Under the pieces are notes generated by a model. The model was not told where the DNA came from, did not search any database, and worked only from the letters and a program-made list of their open reading frames with translations. Positions 15,012-23,980 of a stretch of 64,000 nt of DNA are shown one piece after another; position 1 is the first letter of the stretch; every line of letters starts with the position of its first letter. The position numbers and the translations under genes are program-made. Source of the stretch: Ahniella affigens (lineage in GTDB: Bacteria; Pseudomonadota; Gammaproteobacteria; Xanthomonadales; Ahniellaceae); contig NZ_CP027860.1 of assembly GCF_003015185.1 (NCBI RefSeq), positions 806,001 to 870,000 of the forward strand, written 5' to 3'.

Positions 15012-18000
15012 ATGAATATCTCCGAGCTGTGCATCCGCCGGCCAGTTTTCGCGACCGTCATCAATCTGCTGATCATCCTGATCGGCGTGGTGTGCTACAC
15101 GCGCCTGCCAGTTCGGCAAACGCCGAAGATCGATACGCCAGTCGTCAATGTCAACACGTTCTATCCCGGTGCGAACGCAGCGGTCATTGAATCGCAGATC
15201 ACCAAGCCGATCGAGGACGCGCTTGCCGGAATCGAGGGTGTGGACTTCATTCAGTCGAACTCGCGCGCCGAACAGAGCAATGTAACGGTGGTGTTCAATC
15301 TGGACCGGAGCCCTGACGGTGCGGCGTCCGACGTTCGCGACCGCGTCAACCAGGCCCGCGAATTTCTGCCGCTGGACGCACGCGAGCCCGTCGTACAAAA
15401 GCAGGAGGCGGATTCGCAACCGATCATCTGGCTGAGCTTCAACAGCGATCGGCACAGCCAATTGGAAGTCGCGGACTACGCGCGCCGTCTGGTCAAGGAT
15501 CGCCTGCAAGCGATTCCGGGCGTCGCCGAAGCCCGCCTGTTTGCGGCGCAGTATTCCATGCGCATTTGGCTTGATGCGGATCGGCTCGCCGCCCAGGGCT
15601 TGACCCCAGATGATGTCGAGCGCGCGTTGCGCAATCAGAATGTGGAAATTCCGGCCGGACGGATTGAAAGCACCGAGCGCGAATTCACCGTGCTTGCCGA
15701 GACTGACCTCGGCACGCCTGAGCAGTTCATGAGCGTCGTGCTACGCGATGATCCTGGCTATCTGGTACGACTCGGCGACGTTGCGCGCATTGAACTCGGG
15801 CCGGACAACGATCGCTGGTTTGGTCGCTTCAATGGCAAGCCGGCCGTGCCGTTGGGCCTAGTCCGGCAATCCGTCGCGAACCCGCTGGACATCTCGAAAG
15901 GCGTCAAGGCGGCTTTGCCGGAAATACAACAGCAATTGCCGGAAGGCATGAGTGTCGAAATCGGCTACGACTCCACGATCTTCATCCAGGCCTCGTTGGA
16001 CGCCGTCTATGAAGCCGTGATCGAAGCGGTTGCCCTGGTCGTGCTGGTGATCTTCCTGTTTCTTCGAAGCGCCCGGGCGACGATCATTCCGCTCGTGACG
16101 ATTCCTGTGTCGCTGATCGGCGCGTGCGTGTTGATGTATGCGTTCGGGTTCTCGATCAACACCTTAACGCTGTTGGCGTTGGTGCTGGCCATCGGCCTGG
16201 TTGTCGACGACGCGATCGTGATGCTTGAGAACGTTCATCGCCACATTGAGCTCGGCAAGTCACGTTTTGCGGCGGCGATCGAAGGCGCGAAGGAAATCTC
16301 GTTCGCGATCATTGCGATGACCTTGACGCTCGCCGCGGTCTACCTGCCGGTCGCCTTCTCGGCCGGCGCGACGGGGCGCTTGTTTGTGGAGTTCGCTCTG
16401 ACGCTTGCCGGCGCGGTCATCGTGTCGGGGTTCGTCGCGCTGACCTTGTCACCGATGATGTGCTCAAAGCTCCTGGCGGACTCGCACCAAACACAGGGCT
16501 GGTTTTACGAACTCGGCGAGCGCTGGTTGAATGCCTTGACCGATATCTACAAACGCTGGCTCGCAATGGCGCTGCGGACCCCGGGTCTGGTCGTCTCGGT
16601 GGCGACGGTGCTGGGACTGGGTGCCATTGCATTGTTCCTGGTCGTGCCGATGTCGCGTCTCCCGTCTGAACTGGCTCCCAAGGAAGATCCGGGCTTTGTG
16701 TTCACGTTTGGGATGGGGCCAGAAGGTGCGACCGTGCAGTACATGGATCGCTACGCGCGCATGATTGAGGCGGCCTATGCGGAAGTGCCGGAGATCGAGC
16801 GCTACTTCGTGTTCGTGGGTTGGCCGAGCGTGAACAATACGATGTCGTTCCCGCGCCTCAAAGACTGGAGCGAGCGCGACCGCAGTGCCGAAGAGGTGGC
16901 AGGTGAGCTGTTCGGCCGGTTTACGCAGATTCCCGGCATCATGGCGTTTCCGCAAGTCCCGGCGGCGCTCGGCGGCGGATTCAATAGTCGCGACTTCGAA
17001 ATGGTCGTGCAAACGACCGAGAGCTACGAGCGCCTCGGCGAGATCATGGCGGCCATGAAGGCCGAATTGGGCAATGACCCGCGCTTTATCCAGCCGCGTG
17101 CCGATCTGGAAATGAACAAGCCCGAGCTCCGGGTCAACCTCAATCGCGACAAGACCGCGTCGGTGGGCGCCGATATTGCCACGGTGGGTCGGACGCTTGA
17201 GACGCTGATGGGCGGGCGCAATGTCACGCGATTTAAGCGAGGCTCTGAGCAGTACAACGTGATCGTGCAGTTGGACAAGGGCGAGCGGCAGACGCCCGAT
17301 GCACTGACTGCCGTCTATGTACGCAGCCGCACGGGCGACATGGTGCAACTCTCCAATCTGCTCGACGTCAGCGAGACCGTTGCGCCGCGTGAACTGGCGC
17401 ATTTCAACAAACTGCGTTCAGCGTCGATCAGTGCGAGCCTTGCGCCGGGGTTCGCACTCGGCGAAGCCATCACCGCAGCCGACGCGGCGCTGCGCAAGGT
17501 CGCCCGTGGTGAAGCGACCTATGATTTGTCCGGACAGTCGCGCGAATTTCGCAAGGTGCAAAGTAGTAGTCTGATGCTGTTTGGGCTGGCGCTCGCTTTT
17601 ATTTATCTCGTGCTGGCCGCGCAGTTTGAGAGCTTTCTCGACCCAATGGTGATCCTGCTGTCCGTGCCACTCGCGATTGCTGGCGCGCTGCTGACGTTGA
17701 AACTGACGGGCGGTTCGATCAACGTGTACTCGCAGATCGGCTTGATCACGCTGGTCGGCTTGATCGCGAAACACGGCATCCTGATCGTGGAATTTTCGCA
17801 CCAATTGCGCGACCGTGGGTTGTCCTTGCTCGATGCGACGATCGAAGCATCCAGTCTCCGGTTGCGTCCGATTTTGATGACGACGGCTGCCATGGCACTG
17901 GGTGCCTTGCCCCTGGCGCTGGCCGCGGGCGCCGGCGCGGAAGCGCGTCAGGATATCGGTTGGGTCATCGTCGGTGGCCTTAGCATCGGGACGTTGTTCA

Positions 18001-18098
18001 CGTTGTTTGTCGTGCCGTCGTTTTATGTGCTGTTGGGTCGCTGGCGCCAGCGTGCCAGCGTGGGCGCGCGGGCTCATAGCGAACAACCGGCGCACTGA
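15012..18098 (+). CDS. RND multidrug efflux permease, HAE1 family
   Basis: A 1,028-residue inner-membrane pump of normal family length. It begins MNISELCIRRPVFATVINLL and has the RND plan of 12 membrane helices with two large periplasmic loops after helices 1 and 7. The proton-relay segment in helix 4 is visible (LVLAIGLVVDDAIVMLENVH, with paired Asp), as is the helix 10-11 segment LITLVGLIAKHGILIVEF. It trimerises and exports hydrophobic compounds using proton influx. Operon partner is the adaptor upstream. A 9-bp hairpin spans its stop codon. The substrate cannot be told from sequence. Confidence 0.95.
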   Translation: MNISELCIRRPVFATVINLLIILIGVVCYTRLPVRQTPKIDTPVVNVNTFYPGANAAVIESQITKPIEDALAGIEGVDFIQSNSRAEQSNVTVVFNLDRSPDGAASDVRDRVNQAREFLPLDAREPVVQKQEADSQPIIWLSFNSDRHSQLEVADYARRLVKDRLQAIPGVAEARLFAAQYSMRIWLDADRLAAQGLTPDDVERALRNQNVEIPAGRIESTEREFTVLAETDLGTPEQFMSVVLRDDPGYLVRLGDVARIELGPDNDRWFGRFNGKPAVPLGLVRQSVANPLDISKGVKAALPEIQQQLPEGMSVEIGYDSTIFIQASLDAVYEAVIEAVALVVLVIFLFLRSARATIIPLVTIPVSLIGACVLMYAFGFSINTLTLLALVLAIGLVVDDAIVMLENVHRHIELGKSRFAAAIEGAKEISFAIIAMTLTLAAVYLPVAFSAGATGRLFVEFALTLAGAVIVSGFVALTLSPMMCSKLLADSHQTQGWFYELGERWLNALTDIYKRWLAMALRTPGLVVSVATVLGLGAIALFLVVPMSRLPSELAPKEDPGFVFTFGMGPEGATVQYMDRYARMIEAAYAEVPEIERYFVFVGWPSVNNTMSFPRLKDWSERDRSAEEVAGELFGRFTQIPGIMAFPQVPAALGGGFNSRDFEMVVQTTESYERLGEIMAAMKAELGNDPRFIQPRADLEMNKPELRVNLNRDKTASVGADIATVGRTLETLMGGRNVTRFKRGSEQYNVIVQLDKGERQTPDALTAVYVRSRTGDMVQLSNLLDVSETVAPRELAHFNKLRSASISASLAPGFALGEAITAADAALRKVARGEATYDLSGQSREFRKVQSSSLMLFGLALAFIYLVLAAQFESFLDPMVILLSVPLAIAGALLTLKLTGGSINVYSQIGLITLVGLIAKHGILIVEFSHQLRDRGLSLLDATIEASSLRLRPILMTTAAMALGALPLALAAGAGAEARQDIGWVIVGGLSIGTLFTLFVVPSFYVLLGRWRQRASVGARAHSEQPAH

Positions 18099-18112
18099 GT
18101 AGGGCGCCGGTT
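18085..18112 (+). terminator. Hairpin spanning the RND pump stop codon
   Basis: AACCGGCGC (18085-18093) and GCGCCGGTT (18104-18112) form a perfect 9-bp stem; the stop TGA lies in the loop. No T-tract follows, so termination strength is uncertain. It separates the pump from a convergent gene. Confidence 0.5.
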
Positions 18113-18128
18113 CGAATCCAGGTGGTTC

Positions 18129-18869
18129 TCAGGCCTTCGCGGTGCTCGCCTCAAGGTAACGCCGGCGTAGGCGACGATGCTGGATTGCAAACAGCAAGGA
18201 AGCGAGTTGCAGCAGAAACAGCACCATTCCGCCAGCAGTGGCGCGCAGCACAGAGGGGCCTGGTTCGTATGACAGGCTCAGCACGATGGACACCAGCGCG
18301 ACGACCACATTGATCGCCCATTGCCATGTGTGCAGTTTGGTCGACGCGTGCTCGAACGCGTCGAGTCCGATCCGATTGGCCTGGTTCCAGGCATGCCGAT
18401 AGAGCAGCGCAAAACACAGGGACATGGCACCGAACGACACTGCAAAGGTCAGGAACATGATTTGCAGGTCGGACGCATTCGCGATGCTGTAGGTGCTCGG
18501 CAACCAGCCGTTGCTGATCCAATAGAACAGGCTCGCGAACTGAACCCGCAGCGGGTAGACGAATATCAGCACCAGAAACACCAGCATGATGCTGAGCACG
18601 GTCATGCGCTGATCATCGAGCCCATAGCGTCGGCACCAGTTGTTGTGAGCCATCCAGAATTGCGTCAACAAGACAAAGCTCGCCGCAAACGCCGGAATGC
18701 CCTTCAGGGCCTCAATCAGCTCGGTACTGTTTTTCGGGATGTCATTGAATGAAATGACCAGCAACGTCATCACGAACGCGAAGGCTGCATCGACGAAGGT
18801 TTCGAGGCGGGTCTGGGTGTCCCCGCGGTTGAAAAAACCGTCTTCACGGCGGCTGGTTGCAGTGGTCAT
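18129..18869 (-). CDS. TMEM175-family (DUF1211) potassium channel-like protein
   Basis: A 246-residue membrane protein with about six membrane helices. The family signature RLETFVDAAFAFVMTLLVIS lies at 21-40, with the FxDAxFAF pattern that forms the selectivity region in TMEM175 channels, followed by FVLLTQFWMAHNNWCRRYG. Bacterial members conduct potassium across the inner membrane, usually as tetramers of a single-repeat subunit of about 200 residues, which this length fits. It stands alone, convergent with the RND operon. Regulation is not evident. Confidence 0.88.
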   Translation of the reverse strand: MTTATSRREDGFFNRGDTQTRLETFVDAAFAFVMTLLVISFNDIPKNSTELIEALKGIPAFAASFVLLTQFWMAHNNWCRRYGLDDQRMTVLSIMLVFLVLIFVYPLRVQFASLFYWISNGWLPSTYSIANASDLQIMFLTFAVSFGAMSLCFALLYRHAWNQANRIGLDAFEHASTKLHTWQWAINVVVALVSIVLSLSYEPGPSVLRATAGGMVLFLLQLASLLFAIQHRRLRRRYLEASTAKA

Positions 18870-19056
18870 CGGCAGGCATCCGATTGTCTTGAGTCGCCGC
18901 AGGCTAGCCGCGCGATTGCGGGATCACAAGCGCCGCAGCGATGGCAACATTGCGTCACGACTGCAAAGCGATTCACATGCGCGCCAAGCCGTGCCAGTGC
19001 GCCACAACGTGCGGAATCATCGATGATCATGGTGCATGCGCCATCCTTGGCGCGAG

Positions 19057-20529
19057 TCAAAGTGTTCCAGCGCGCCTCGGCCAGAACGCCACCACCGTTG
19101 CGAGCAGACTCACGAGGAGGCAGAGCCACGCAAAGGCATTGCCGATTCGCAGGTAGAGCGTGGGCATATGCGGGGCGATTGGCAGGTCGGCAAGCAATCG
19201 TCCGCCGCTGCTTGGCGCGCTGGCCAGAATCCGACCTTGAGCATCGCTTAGGGTCAACTCGCCGCGGCGCGCGGCGCGCAGGACGGCGAAGCCATTCTCG
19301 ATCCCACGAAACACCGCCATGCGCGCATGCAGGCTTCCGTCGACGCCGAAATCCCAAGCGGGCACAAACAACAATTGCGAGCCGGCCAGTCCATAGTCGC
19401 GACCGAGCTTGGGAAAATCCAAGTCTTTGCAGATTGCCGTGCCGAATCGGAGGTTGTCCGAGTCGACTACCTGTGACGCGGTGCCGGCCTCATAGCGGTC
19501 CTCAAAGAACGGCAGCAGGTGCTGTTTGAAATACCGCAGTTGGGCTTGCCCAGGCTGGATCACCCAGGCCGCGTTGTGTTCGTTGGGCTTGGTCAGTTCG
19601 GCAACGCCGATGACCAAGGTCATTTGGTATTGATCGGCCAGGGACTGCCAGTGCTGCGATTGCGCCTTGATCTGCGCTGGATCCAGTCTGGCGATGACTT
19701 CGGGCAGCACGACGTAGCGGACGTCCTGCTGGTACAGGTCTGCGAGTTCTTGATCGATCCGCTGAAACAGTGCCTGGGTGGCGGGATCGTCACCTGGCAT
19801 CGGAAACGCGGGTTCGTCATACGCCAACGCGGCCACGCGAATCGACGGACCGGTTGTCGTTGGTTGGAGTCTCCAGGTAGCGCCAGCCACGACCAGCAGC
19901 AGTGGTACGACTGCCAGCGCTAGCAGCCGCCGACGCTTACCCGCATGCGTCGGTGCTGCTGCCAGTGCGAGCGCGGTCGGTACCCATATCAGCAGAAAAT
20001 CGAGCCCCCAAAGCCCCGTCCAGGCAAGAACTTGACTGAGCCACACGTTGTCCATCTGCGAGTACGCCAGATTGCCAAAGCTGCCGTGTGGCGACACTCG
20101 CGCATCCAGATAGTTCAGGCTCGCCCAGATTGCTGGGAGCGCGAACGCCGCGAGGATCATCTGGCCACGGTCGTGCAGACGTTTGCTGATGAAAAACGCT
20201 AAGGCGGCGTGCCATGCCGGGGTCAGAATGGCGAGCGCAATGATTAGTAGCGGCAACTCCAGCACGCCGCGCAGATACCCGAACAGGTTGAGTCCGGAAA
20301 TCGCCCAGCACATCAGCACCATTCCCAACGCGAGCAGCATATTGTGGCGATAGGCTGGAATCAGTATTGGTACCGGGGCGATCAGCATCAGCCACGGAAT
20401 TGGCGCCAGGCCCGTGCTCAGAAACAACAGGCACGCGCTGACGAGTGCGCCAACGATCAGTAATCGTCGCGACGGTGCCTGTGCGCCCTCGGGCGCGGGT
20501 GGCTGCAGATCAGTTGGCACGGAGTCCAT
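19057..20529 (-). CDS. Apolipoprotein N-acyltransferase-like membrane nitrilase
   Basis: A 490-residue protein with the Lnt plan: several N-terminal membrane helices, a periplasmic nitrilase domain (about 225-460) and a last helix. The catalytic triad can be placed: Glu in VVLPEVIARLD, Lys in KQHLLPFFEDRYEAG and Cys in TAICKDLDFP. Where E. coli Lnt has CYE after the nucleophile, this has CKD, so its acyl donor or target may differ. Lnt finishes bacterial lipoproteins; this could be a second, specialised copy. The start at 20529 overlaps the tetR gene by 20 bases; a longer start at 20583 lacks support. TetR control through a shared operon is likely. Confidence 0.8.
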   Translation of the reverse strand: MDSVPTDLQPPAPEGAQAPSRRLLIVGALVSACLLFLSTGLAPIPWLMLIAPVPILIPAYRHNMLLALGMVLMCWAISGLNLFGYLRGVLELPLLIIALAILTPAWHAALAFFISKRLHDRGQMILAAFALPAIWASLNYLDARVSPHGSFGNLAYSQMDNVWLSQVLAWTGLWGLDFLLIWVPTALALAAAPTHAGKRRRLLALAVVPLLLVVAGATWRLQPTTTGPSIRVAALAYDEPAFPMPGDDPATQALFQRIDQELADLYQQDVRYVVLPEVIARLDPAQIKAQSQHWQSLADQYQMTLVIGVAELTKPNEHNAAWVIQPGQAQLRYFKQHLLPFFEDRYEAGTASQVVDSDNLRFGTAICKDLDFPKLGRDYGLAGSQLLFVPAWDFGVDGSLHARMAVFRGIENGFAVLRAARRGELTLSDAQGRILASAPSSGGRLLADLPIAPHMPTLYLRIGNAFAWLCLLVSLLATVVAFWPRRAGTL

Positions 20530-21088
20530 GGATGAGTCTCTGGAGGGAACGGCGATAGAACTTCCGGAACGCCGCTTCGTCATAGCTGAAGCGGCCGCCG
20601 CGATAGAGGCAGATCAAGCCATGGGCATGGGCCCAGAGCGCCATGCTGACGTCCCAGACGTTGTCGCGTGCTAACACGCCGGCGTCGATGCCGGCTGTAA
20701 CAGCCTGGGCGAGCAGGTTGCCTGTTGGTGACCGACCTTTGCGGAAATCCTCAGGGAACTTTCGGGCACTCGGGCGCGGCTCGGCAAACATGTAGTCGAA
20801 AATCCGAGGATGCGCGAGTGCGTAATCCATGTAGCCGCCGAGCATGGCCTCGATCTGCTTCAACGGTGATTGCCGCGTCCGTTTGGGCGTCCAGAACCCG
20901 GCGAGTTCGGCAAACCCCGCGTCGGCGATTTCCTGCAGCAGGGCCTCGCGGTTTTCGAAATGGCGATAGATCGCCATGGCGCTGATGCCTGCTTGCTCAG
21001 CGACTCGGCGCATGCTGACGGCGCCCGCGCCCTCCGTTTCGAAGATGTGGCGGGCAATTTGGAGAATACTCTGGGCGGTGGTGTTCAT
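20510..21088 (-). CDS. TetR family transcriptional regulator
   Basis: A 192-residue regulator of normal length. The HTH lies at about 10-55: QSILQIARHIFETEGAGAVS then MRRVAEQAGISAMAIYRHFE. The C-terminal domain (TetR_C-like, with LAHPRIFDYMF) would bind a small effector. ATG at 21088 is the natural start for the fold. A perfect 15-bp palindrome lies 2 bases upstream, so self-repression is likely. The downstream Lnt-like gene overlaps and is probably co-regulated; the lipoprotein hydrolase gene divergent from it could be controlled by the same site. Confidence 0.93.
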   Translation of the reverse strand: MNTTAQSILQIARHIFETEGAGAVSMRRVAEQAGISAMAIYRHFENREALLQEIADAGFAELAGFWTPKRTRQSPLKQIEAMLGGYMDYALAHPRIFDYMFAEPRPSARKFPEDFRKGRSPTGNLLAQAVTAGIDAGVLARDNVWDVSMALWAHAHGLICLYRGGRFSYDEAAFRKFYRRSLQRLIHGLRAN

Positions 21089-21090
21089 AG

Positions 21091-21105
21091 GTTTACAGTG
21101 TAAAC
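21091..21105. promoter_or_regulatory. Perfect palindromic TetR operator
   Basis: GTTTACAGTGTAAAC is a perfect 15-bp palindrome (7-bp arms, 1-base centre) 2 bases upstream of the tetR ATG. Size, symmetry and place are those of a TetR dimer site that blocks the tetR promoter and its ribosome site. Confidence 0.8.
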
Positions 21106-21294
21106 ATGATTGCTCTGCGCGCCAAGTCCCGGGTGCCATCAGTCATACTGCCTGAAGCCGTTCCGGCCGGCTGCGTCGGCGGGCTTGGCACCAGCCACAA
21201 AGAATTGACGGTCATGCCGTATGCTTCAGATGGGGCTGCGCTCGGCCAACCTGAGGGGCGGCCCCGCTCTTACTGCTTGAATGGGAAAACAGCC

Positions 21295-22470
21295 ATGAAT
21301 CGACGCCAAATCCTGCAATCGTTGTCAGCGGCCTGTGTTTTGGTCGGTGCTGCTGGTTTGAGTGCCTGCCAGAGTCAGCGTGCCCAATCGTCGCTGGCAC
21401 GGGATGATTTTCGCACGCGACTGCCCGAACCCTGGCGCAGCCAGGTTATGGACCCGGCGCTGCAATTTAGACTGCGCTGGACCGCGTTCGACCCCCGACG
21501 CACGCGCTGGAGCGATGGCGTGCTGACACAGTCTGAGGGGCTTGCCGACCAGACGTGGTTCGCGCCCGGAAGCTGGGTCAAGCTCCCTTTGGCTCTGATG
21601 GCGCTGGAGCAGATCGAGGCGGCAGGGCTTGGGCTGGATGCCCGCATCGAATTGTCCGAGCCGCCGGTTTCGGGCGAATGGTCGATCCAAGAGCCCAGCA
21701 CGGAAGGGTTCCTGAAAACGCTGCGGCGCGTGTTTGTGGTGAGTGACAACGTCGCTGCCAACCGGCTGTACGAGTTCCTCGGCCAGGATGTCATTCACCA
21801 ACGCCTGGCCGAGCTTGGTTACCCCAATGCCCGTATCGTGTCGCGAATGGGCTCGCCAAACCCGAACCTGAATCGGCAGTCGGTCGCAGTCGTGCTCCGC
21901 AATGCCGTGGGCGGTGTGCGGCTTACGATCCCGCAACGAGTCAGCCGGACGATTCGGCGGTTCCCGCATGGCGCCGCACTCGCTGGGCGCGGCTGGTTCG
22001 ACGGGCAGCAAATTGTGAGCGGTGCGCACGACTTTTCCGAGAGCAACTACCTAGACATTGCCGACATGCATCAGATGCTCCTGGCGCTCATTTGCCCGGA
22101 AGCCGTGCCAGCGGCGCAGCGCTGGCAGATCAGTGAGGCCAGCCGCCTTGCCGTGCTCACAGAAATGGCGCGCTGGCCGGCAGAATCACCGGATCCACCC
22201 TACTCACCGGAAGCGTTCCCGGCGAACTACGCCAAGTTTCTGCTGCCGAATGGCGTGCAGCGCGGGCATGTGCGGCTCTATGGCAAGTCGGGGCAGGCTT
22301 ACGGCTACTTGAACGATGCGGAGGCGCTCCTCAACACGGAGACCGGTACGCTGATGGTGGTGTCCACGTCGATTTACGTCAATGCCGATGGGGTATTGAA
22401 CGATGATGCCTACGACTACGAGCAGGTTGCACTTCCGGTGTTCTCGGCCATCGCAGACCGGTTCTGCTGA
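21295..22470 (+). CDS. Lipoprotein serine hydrolase, class A beta-lactamase fold
   Basis: A 391-residue protein starting MNRRQILQSLSAACVLVG. A lipobox LSAC places the lipidated Cys at residue 25. Active-site motifs of the penicillin-recognising group are present: SxxK at 93-96 (PGSWVKL), SDN at 150-152 (VVSDNVAANRLYE) and KSG near the end (YGKSGQAYGY) in place of KTG. It may act on peptidoglycan peptides or be a beta-lactamase-like enzyme; activity cannot be told. The start at 21295 is preferred over upstream codons because it gives a clean lipoprotein signal. It is divergent from tetR. Confidence 0.88.
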   Translation: MNRRQILQSLSAACVLVGAAGLSACQSQRAQSSLARDDFRTRLPEPWRSQVMDPALQFRLRWTAFDPRRTRWSDGVLTQSEGLADQTWFAPGSWVKLPLALMALEQIEAAGLGLDARIELSEPPVSGEWSIQEPSTEGFLKTLRRVFVVSDNVAANRLYEFLGQDVIHQRLAELGYPNARIVSRMGSPNPNLNRQSVAVVLRNAVGGVRLTIPQRVSRTIRRFPHGAALAGRGWFDGQQIVSGAHDFSESNYLDIADMHQMLLALICPEAVPAAQRWQISEASRLAVLTEMARWPAESPDPPYSPEAFPANYAKFLLPNGVQRGHVRLYGKSGQAYGYLNDAEALLNTETGTLMVVSTSIYVNADGVLNDDAYDYEQVALPVFSAIADRFC

Positions 22471-22521
22471 CGGGCGGCCGCAACCCGGAGCGCCCGATCA
22501 GGAGCGTGCGATCAGCGGGCG

Positions 22522-22800
22522 TCACACCAACTGATCGCGCTCGTCGCCAACCAGGTACTTGAGCGTGGTTTCGTTCGGTGGAAACTGCACGAAGTAGCCG
22601 ATCTGTTCGAGGTTCGCGAGCACTTTGCTGGTTTCCGCCCGGGCGAGCTGCCGCTCGGGATGCAAATCGAAGTTGAGCGCCGGCTTGAGTGGGCTCAACG
22701 CCTTCAGCAATTCAGGTGGCAAGAGGCCGAACGCGTCCTGCTGACGCAGATACACGTATGTTTCCGGGCGTTTGTCGCTGCGATAGACGTACGTCATCAT
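22522..22800 (-). CDS. YcgL domain protein
   Basis: A 92-residue protein (MMTYVYRSDKRPETYVYLRQ...) of the gammaproteobacterial YcgL family, with the expected LLPPELLKALSPLKPALNFD and ANLEQIGYFVQFPP. Function is unknown in the family. The start at 22800 is chosen for a GGAG 10 bases upstream. The stop of the DUF2782 gene lies 22 bases ahead, so they form an operon, an arrangement I recall in other Xanthomonadales. Confidence 0.88.
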   Translation of the reverse strand: MMTYVYRSDKRPETYVYLRQQDAFGLLPPELLKALSPLKPALNFDLHPERQLARAETSKVLANLEQIGYFVQFPPNETTLKYLVGDERDQLV

Positions 22801-22822
22801 GACCAAAGCGCTCCGATAAACC

Positions 22823-23203
22823 TCATTCCCACTCGTAAATGGTGAAGAACACTGGGGACACCGGGCCGTCCTTCGTGTCGCCTTCGAGTCGGCCATCGCC
22901 ATCGGTGTCGAGGTACGTATAGCTCATGCCGTTCTCTGCCGTCACCCGCACCATCGTGAGCTGTGCGCCTTGGCGGTACTCCTCGATCGTCAGGCCATCC
23001 TCCTTGCGGATGGTCACGGCCGGCGGCTCTTCATTCGGGCCAGGAATCTTGTCTGGGATCGGCACATCGGCCGGGCGCGGCGGATCGACATTCAAGACCT
23101 CCTCGTCCGGGCTTGTCGCCGGAGCAGGTGCCGCAGCGTCTTGGGCCAGGCTGGCCCATGCAATCAGCAGGGCGCAAAGCCCCATCAACAGTCGCGAATT
23201 CAT
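22823..23203 (-). CDS. DUF2782 periplasmic protein
   Basis: A 126-residue protein with a signal peptide (MNSRLLMGLCALLIAWASLA) and a strong GGAG box. After an Ala/Pro-rich linker the DUF2782 domain follows: AVTIRKEDGLTIEEYRQGAQ then VRVTAENGMSYTYLDTDGDG, ending FFTIYEWE. The role is unknown; exported and probably periplasmic. It leads the ycgL operon. A MITE-like element lies 50 bases upstream and may sit in its promoter region. Confidence 0.85.
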   Translation of the reverse strand: MNSRLLMGLCALLIAWASLAQDAAAPAPATSPDEEVLNVDPPRPADVPIPDKIPGPNEEPPAVTIRKEDGLTIEEYRQGAQLTMVRVTAENGMSYTYLDTDGDGRLEGDTKDGPVSPVFFTIYEWE

Positions 23204-23255
23204 TGCCGTGCTCCTTTGCTGCCAAAAGGTTGGGACTGGGCTCAAATCCAGCTAG

Positions 23256-23408
23256 CGTCCTGTCCCGCAAATAGCTTGAAACAAATTTGGAAAAATTTCG
23301 AGCCAAGAGCGGGAGGATGGGACGTAGTGGTTACTACGGCGACGACAACCAACGCAGCATTGGCTTGAAAGGCGAGAACGTTGTTCGAGCTATTTGCGGG
23401 CCAGGGCA
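23256..23408. mobile_element. MITE-like element, 153 bp
   Basis: The ends (23256-23280 and 23384-23408) are 25-bp imperfect inverted repeats; the inner 17 bp, CCCGCAAATAGCTyGAA, differ at one position. Both sides are flanked by CTAG (23252-23255 and 23409-23412), like a 4-bp target duplication of the YTAR type used by some IS5-group transposases. The inside holds no gene but has a hairpin CGTAGT/ACTACG near 23322-23337. It is non-autonomous. Assignment to IS5 is inference. Confidence 0.7.
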
Positions 23409-23416
23409 CTAGGCCC

Positions 23417-23436
23417 ACGCGCCGATTATGGCGCGT
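23417..23436 (-). terminator. Hairpin at the SPOR gene stop
   Basis: ACGCGCC (23417-23423) and GGCGCGT (23430-23436) make a 7-bp stem around the TAA of the SPOR gene. A T-rich stretch follows on the plus strand, not the minus strand, so its role as terminator for this gene is uncertain. Confidence 0.4.
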
Positions 23437-23980
23437 TTTCTTTCAGTGCAATGGCTTGCAGGCCGTTGCTTTCAAGGGTGGTCTTCGCGGTGTCCAGCTC
23501 GCGCAAGTCGGCAAACGGGCCCACACGGACGCGAAAGTAATCCTGGCCGTTGATGGCCACGGTCTGCACGCTCGCGCGAAGCCCAAGCAACGCCAGCTTG
23601 GCTTTCAGACTCTCGGCATCAGCGCCATTGCGAAATGACGCCGCCTGCAGCATGTAACGTTGGTTGGCGTCGAGGGGCTGCGCGGGCTGCTGGTTGGCTT
23701 GCTTGACCAAGGCCTCGGGCACGACTTGGTCCATTTCCGGGAGAACCTCGTAAAAACCGTACTTCGGTTTCTCCGGTTCGGCCGCAGGCTTGATCTCGTT
23801 GGCCGCTGGCGGCGTCGGCGTCGGTGCCTCGTTACGAAGCTTCGGTGCCCAGCCTTTCATCATGACGATGGCGGACAAACCGAGGCCAATCAAGATGCCG
23901 CTCAGCAACCACACCCACCAAGGCAGCGGGCCGCGCTCGCCGCCATGGTGCCGGGTGGCTTGTGCGCGTGCTTTGGCCAT
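23426..23980 (-). CDS. SPOR-domain membrane protein
   Basis: A 184-residue protein. One membrane helix at about 21-42 (WWVWLLSGILIGLGLSAIVM) follows a short basic cytoplasmic end. A Pro/Lys-rich periplasmic linker leads to a C-terminal SPOR domain (about 108-183: RYMLQAASFRNGADAESLKA, DYFRVRVGPFADLRELDTAK). SPOR domains bind peptidoglycan stripped of stem peptides at the division site, so it is probably a FtsN-like septal protein. Its ATG at 23980 shares a base with the argS stop (TGATG), so the two are coupled, an order I recall as common in Xanthomonadales. Confidence 0.9.
   Translation of the reverse strand: MAKARAQATRHHGGERGPLPWWVWLLSGILIGLGLSAIVMMKGWAPKLRNEAPTPTPPAANEIKPAAEPEKPKYGFYEVLPEMDQVVPEALVKQANQQPAQPLDANQRYMLQAASFRNGADAESLKAKLALLGLRASVQTVAINGQDYFRVRVGPFADLRELDTAKTTLESNGLQAIALKENAP

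Noticed and set aside
16464-17402. Minus-strand frame of 312 codons inside the RND pump
   Set aside because: Shadow of the pump gene; high-GC codon bias keeps the opposite frame open.
18109-18119. GGTTCGAATCC, identical to a tRNA T-loop
   Set aside because: No acceptor, D or anticodon arms nearby; chance match at the edge of a hairpin.
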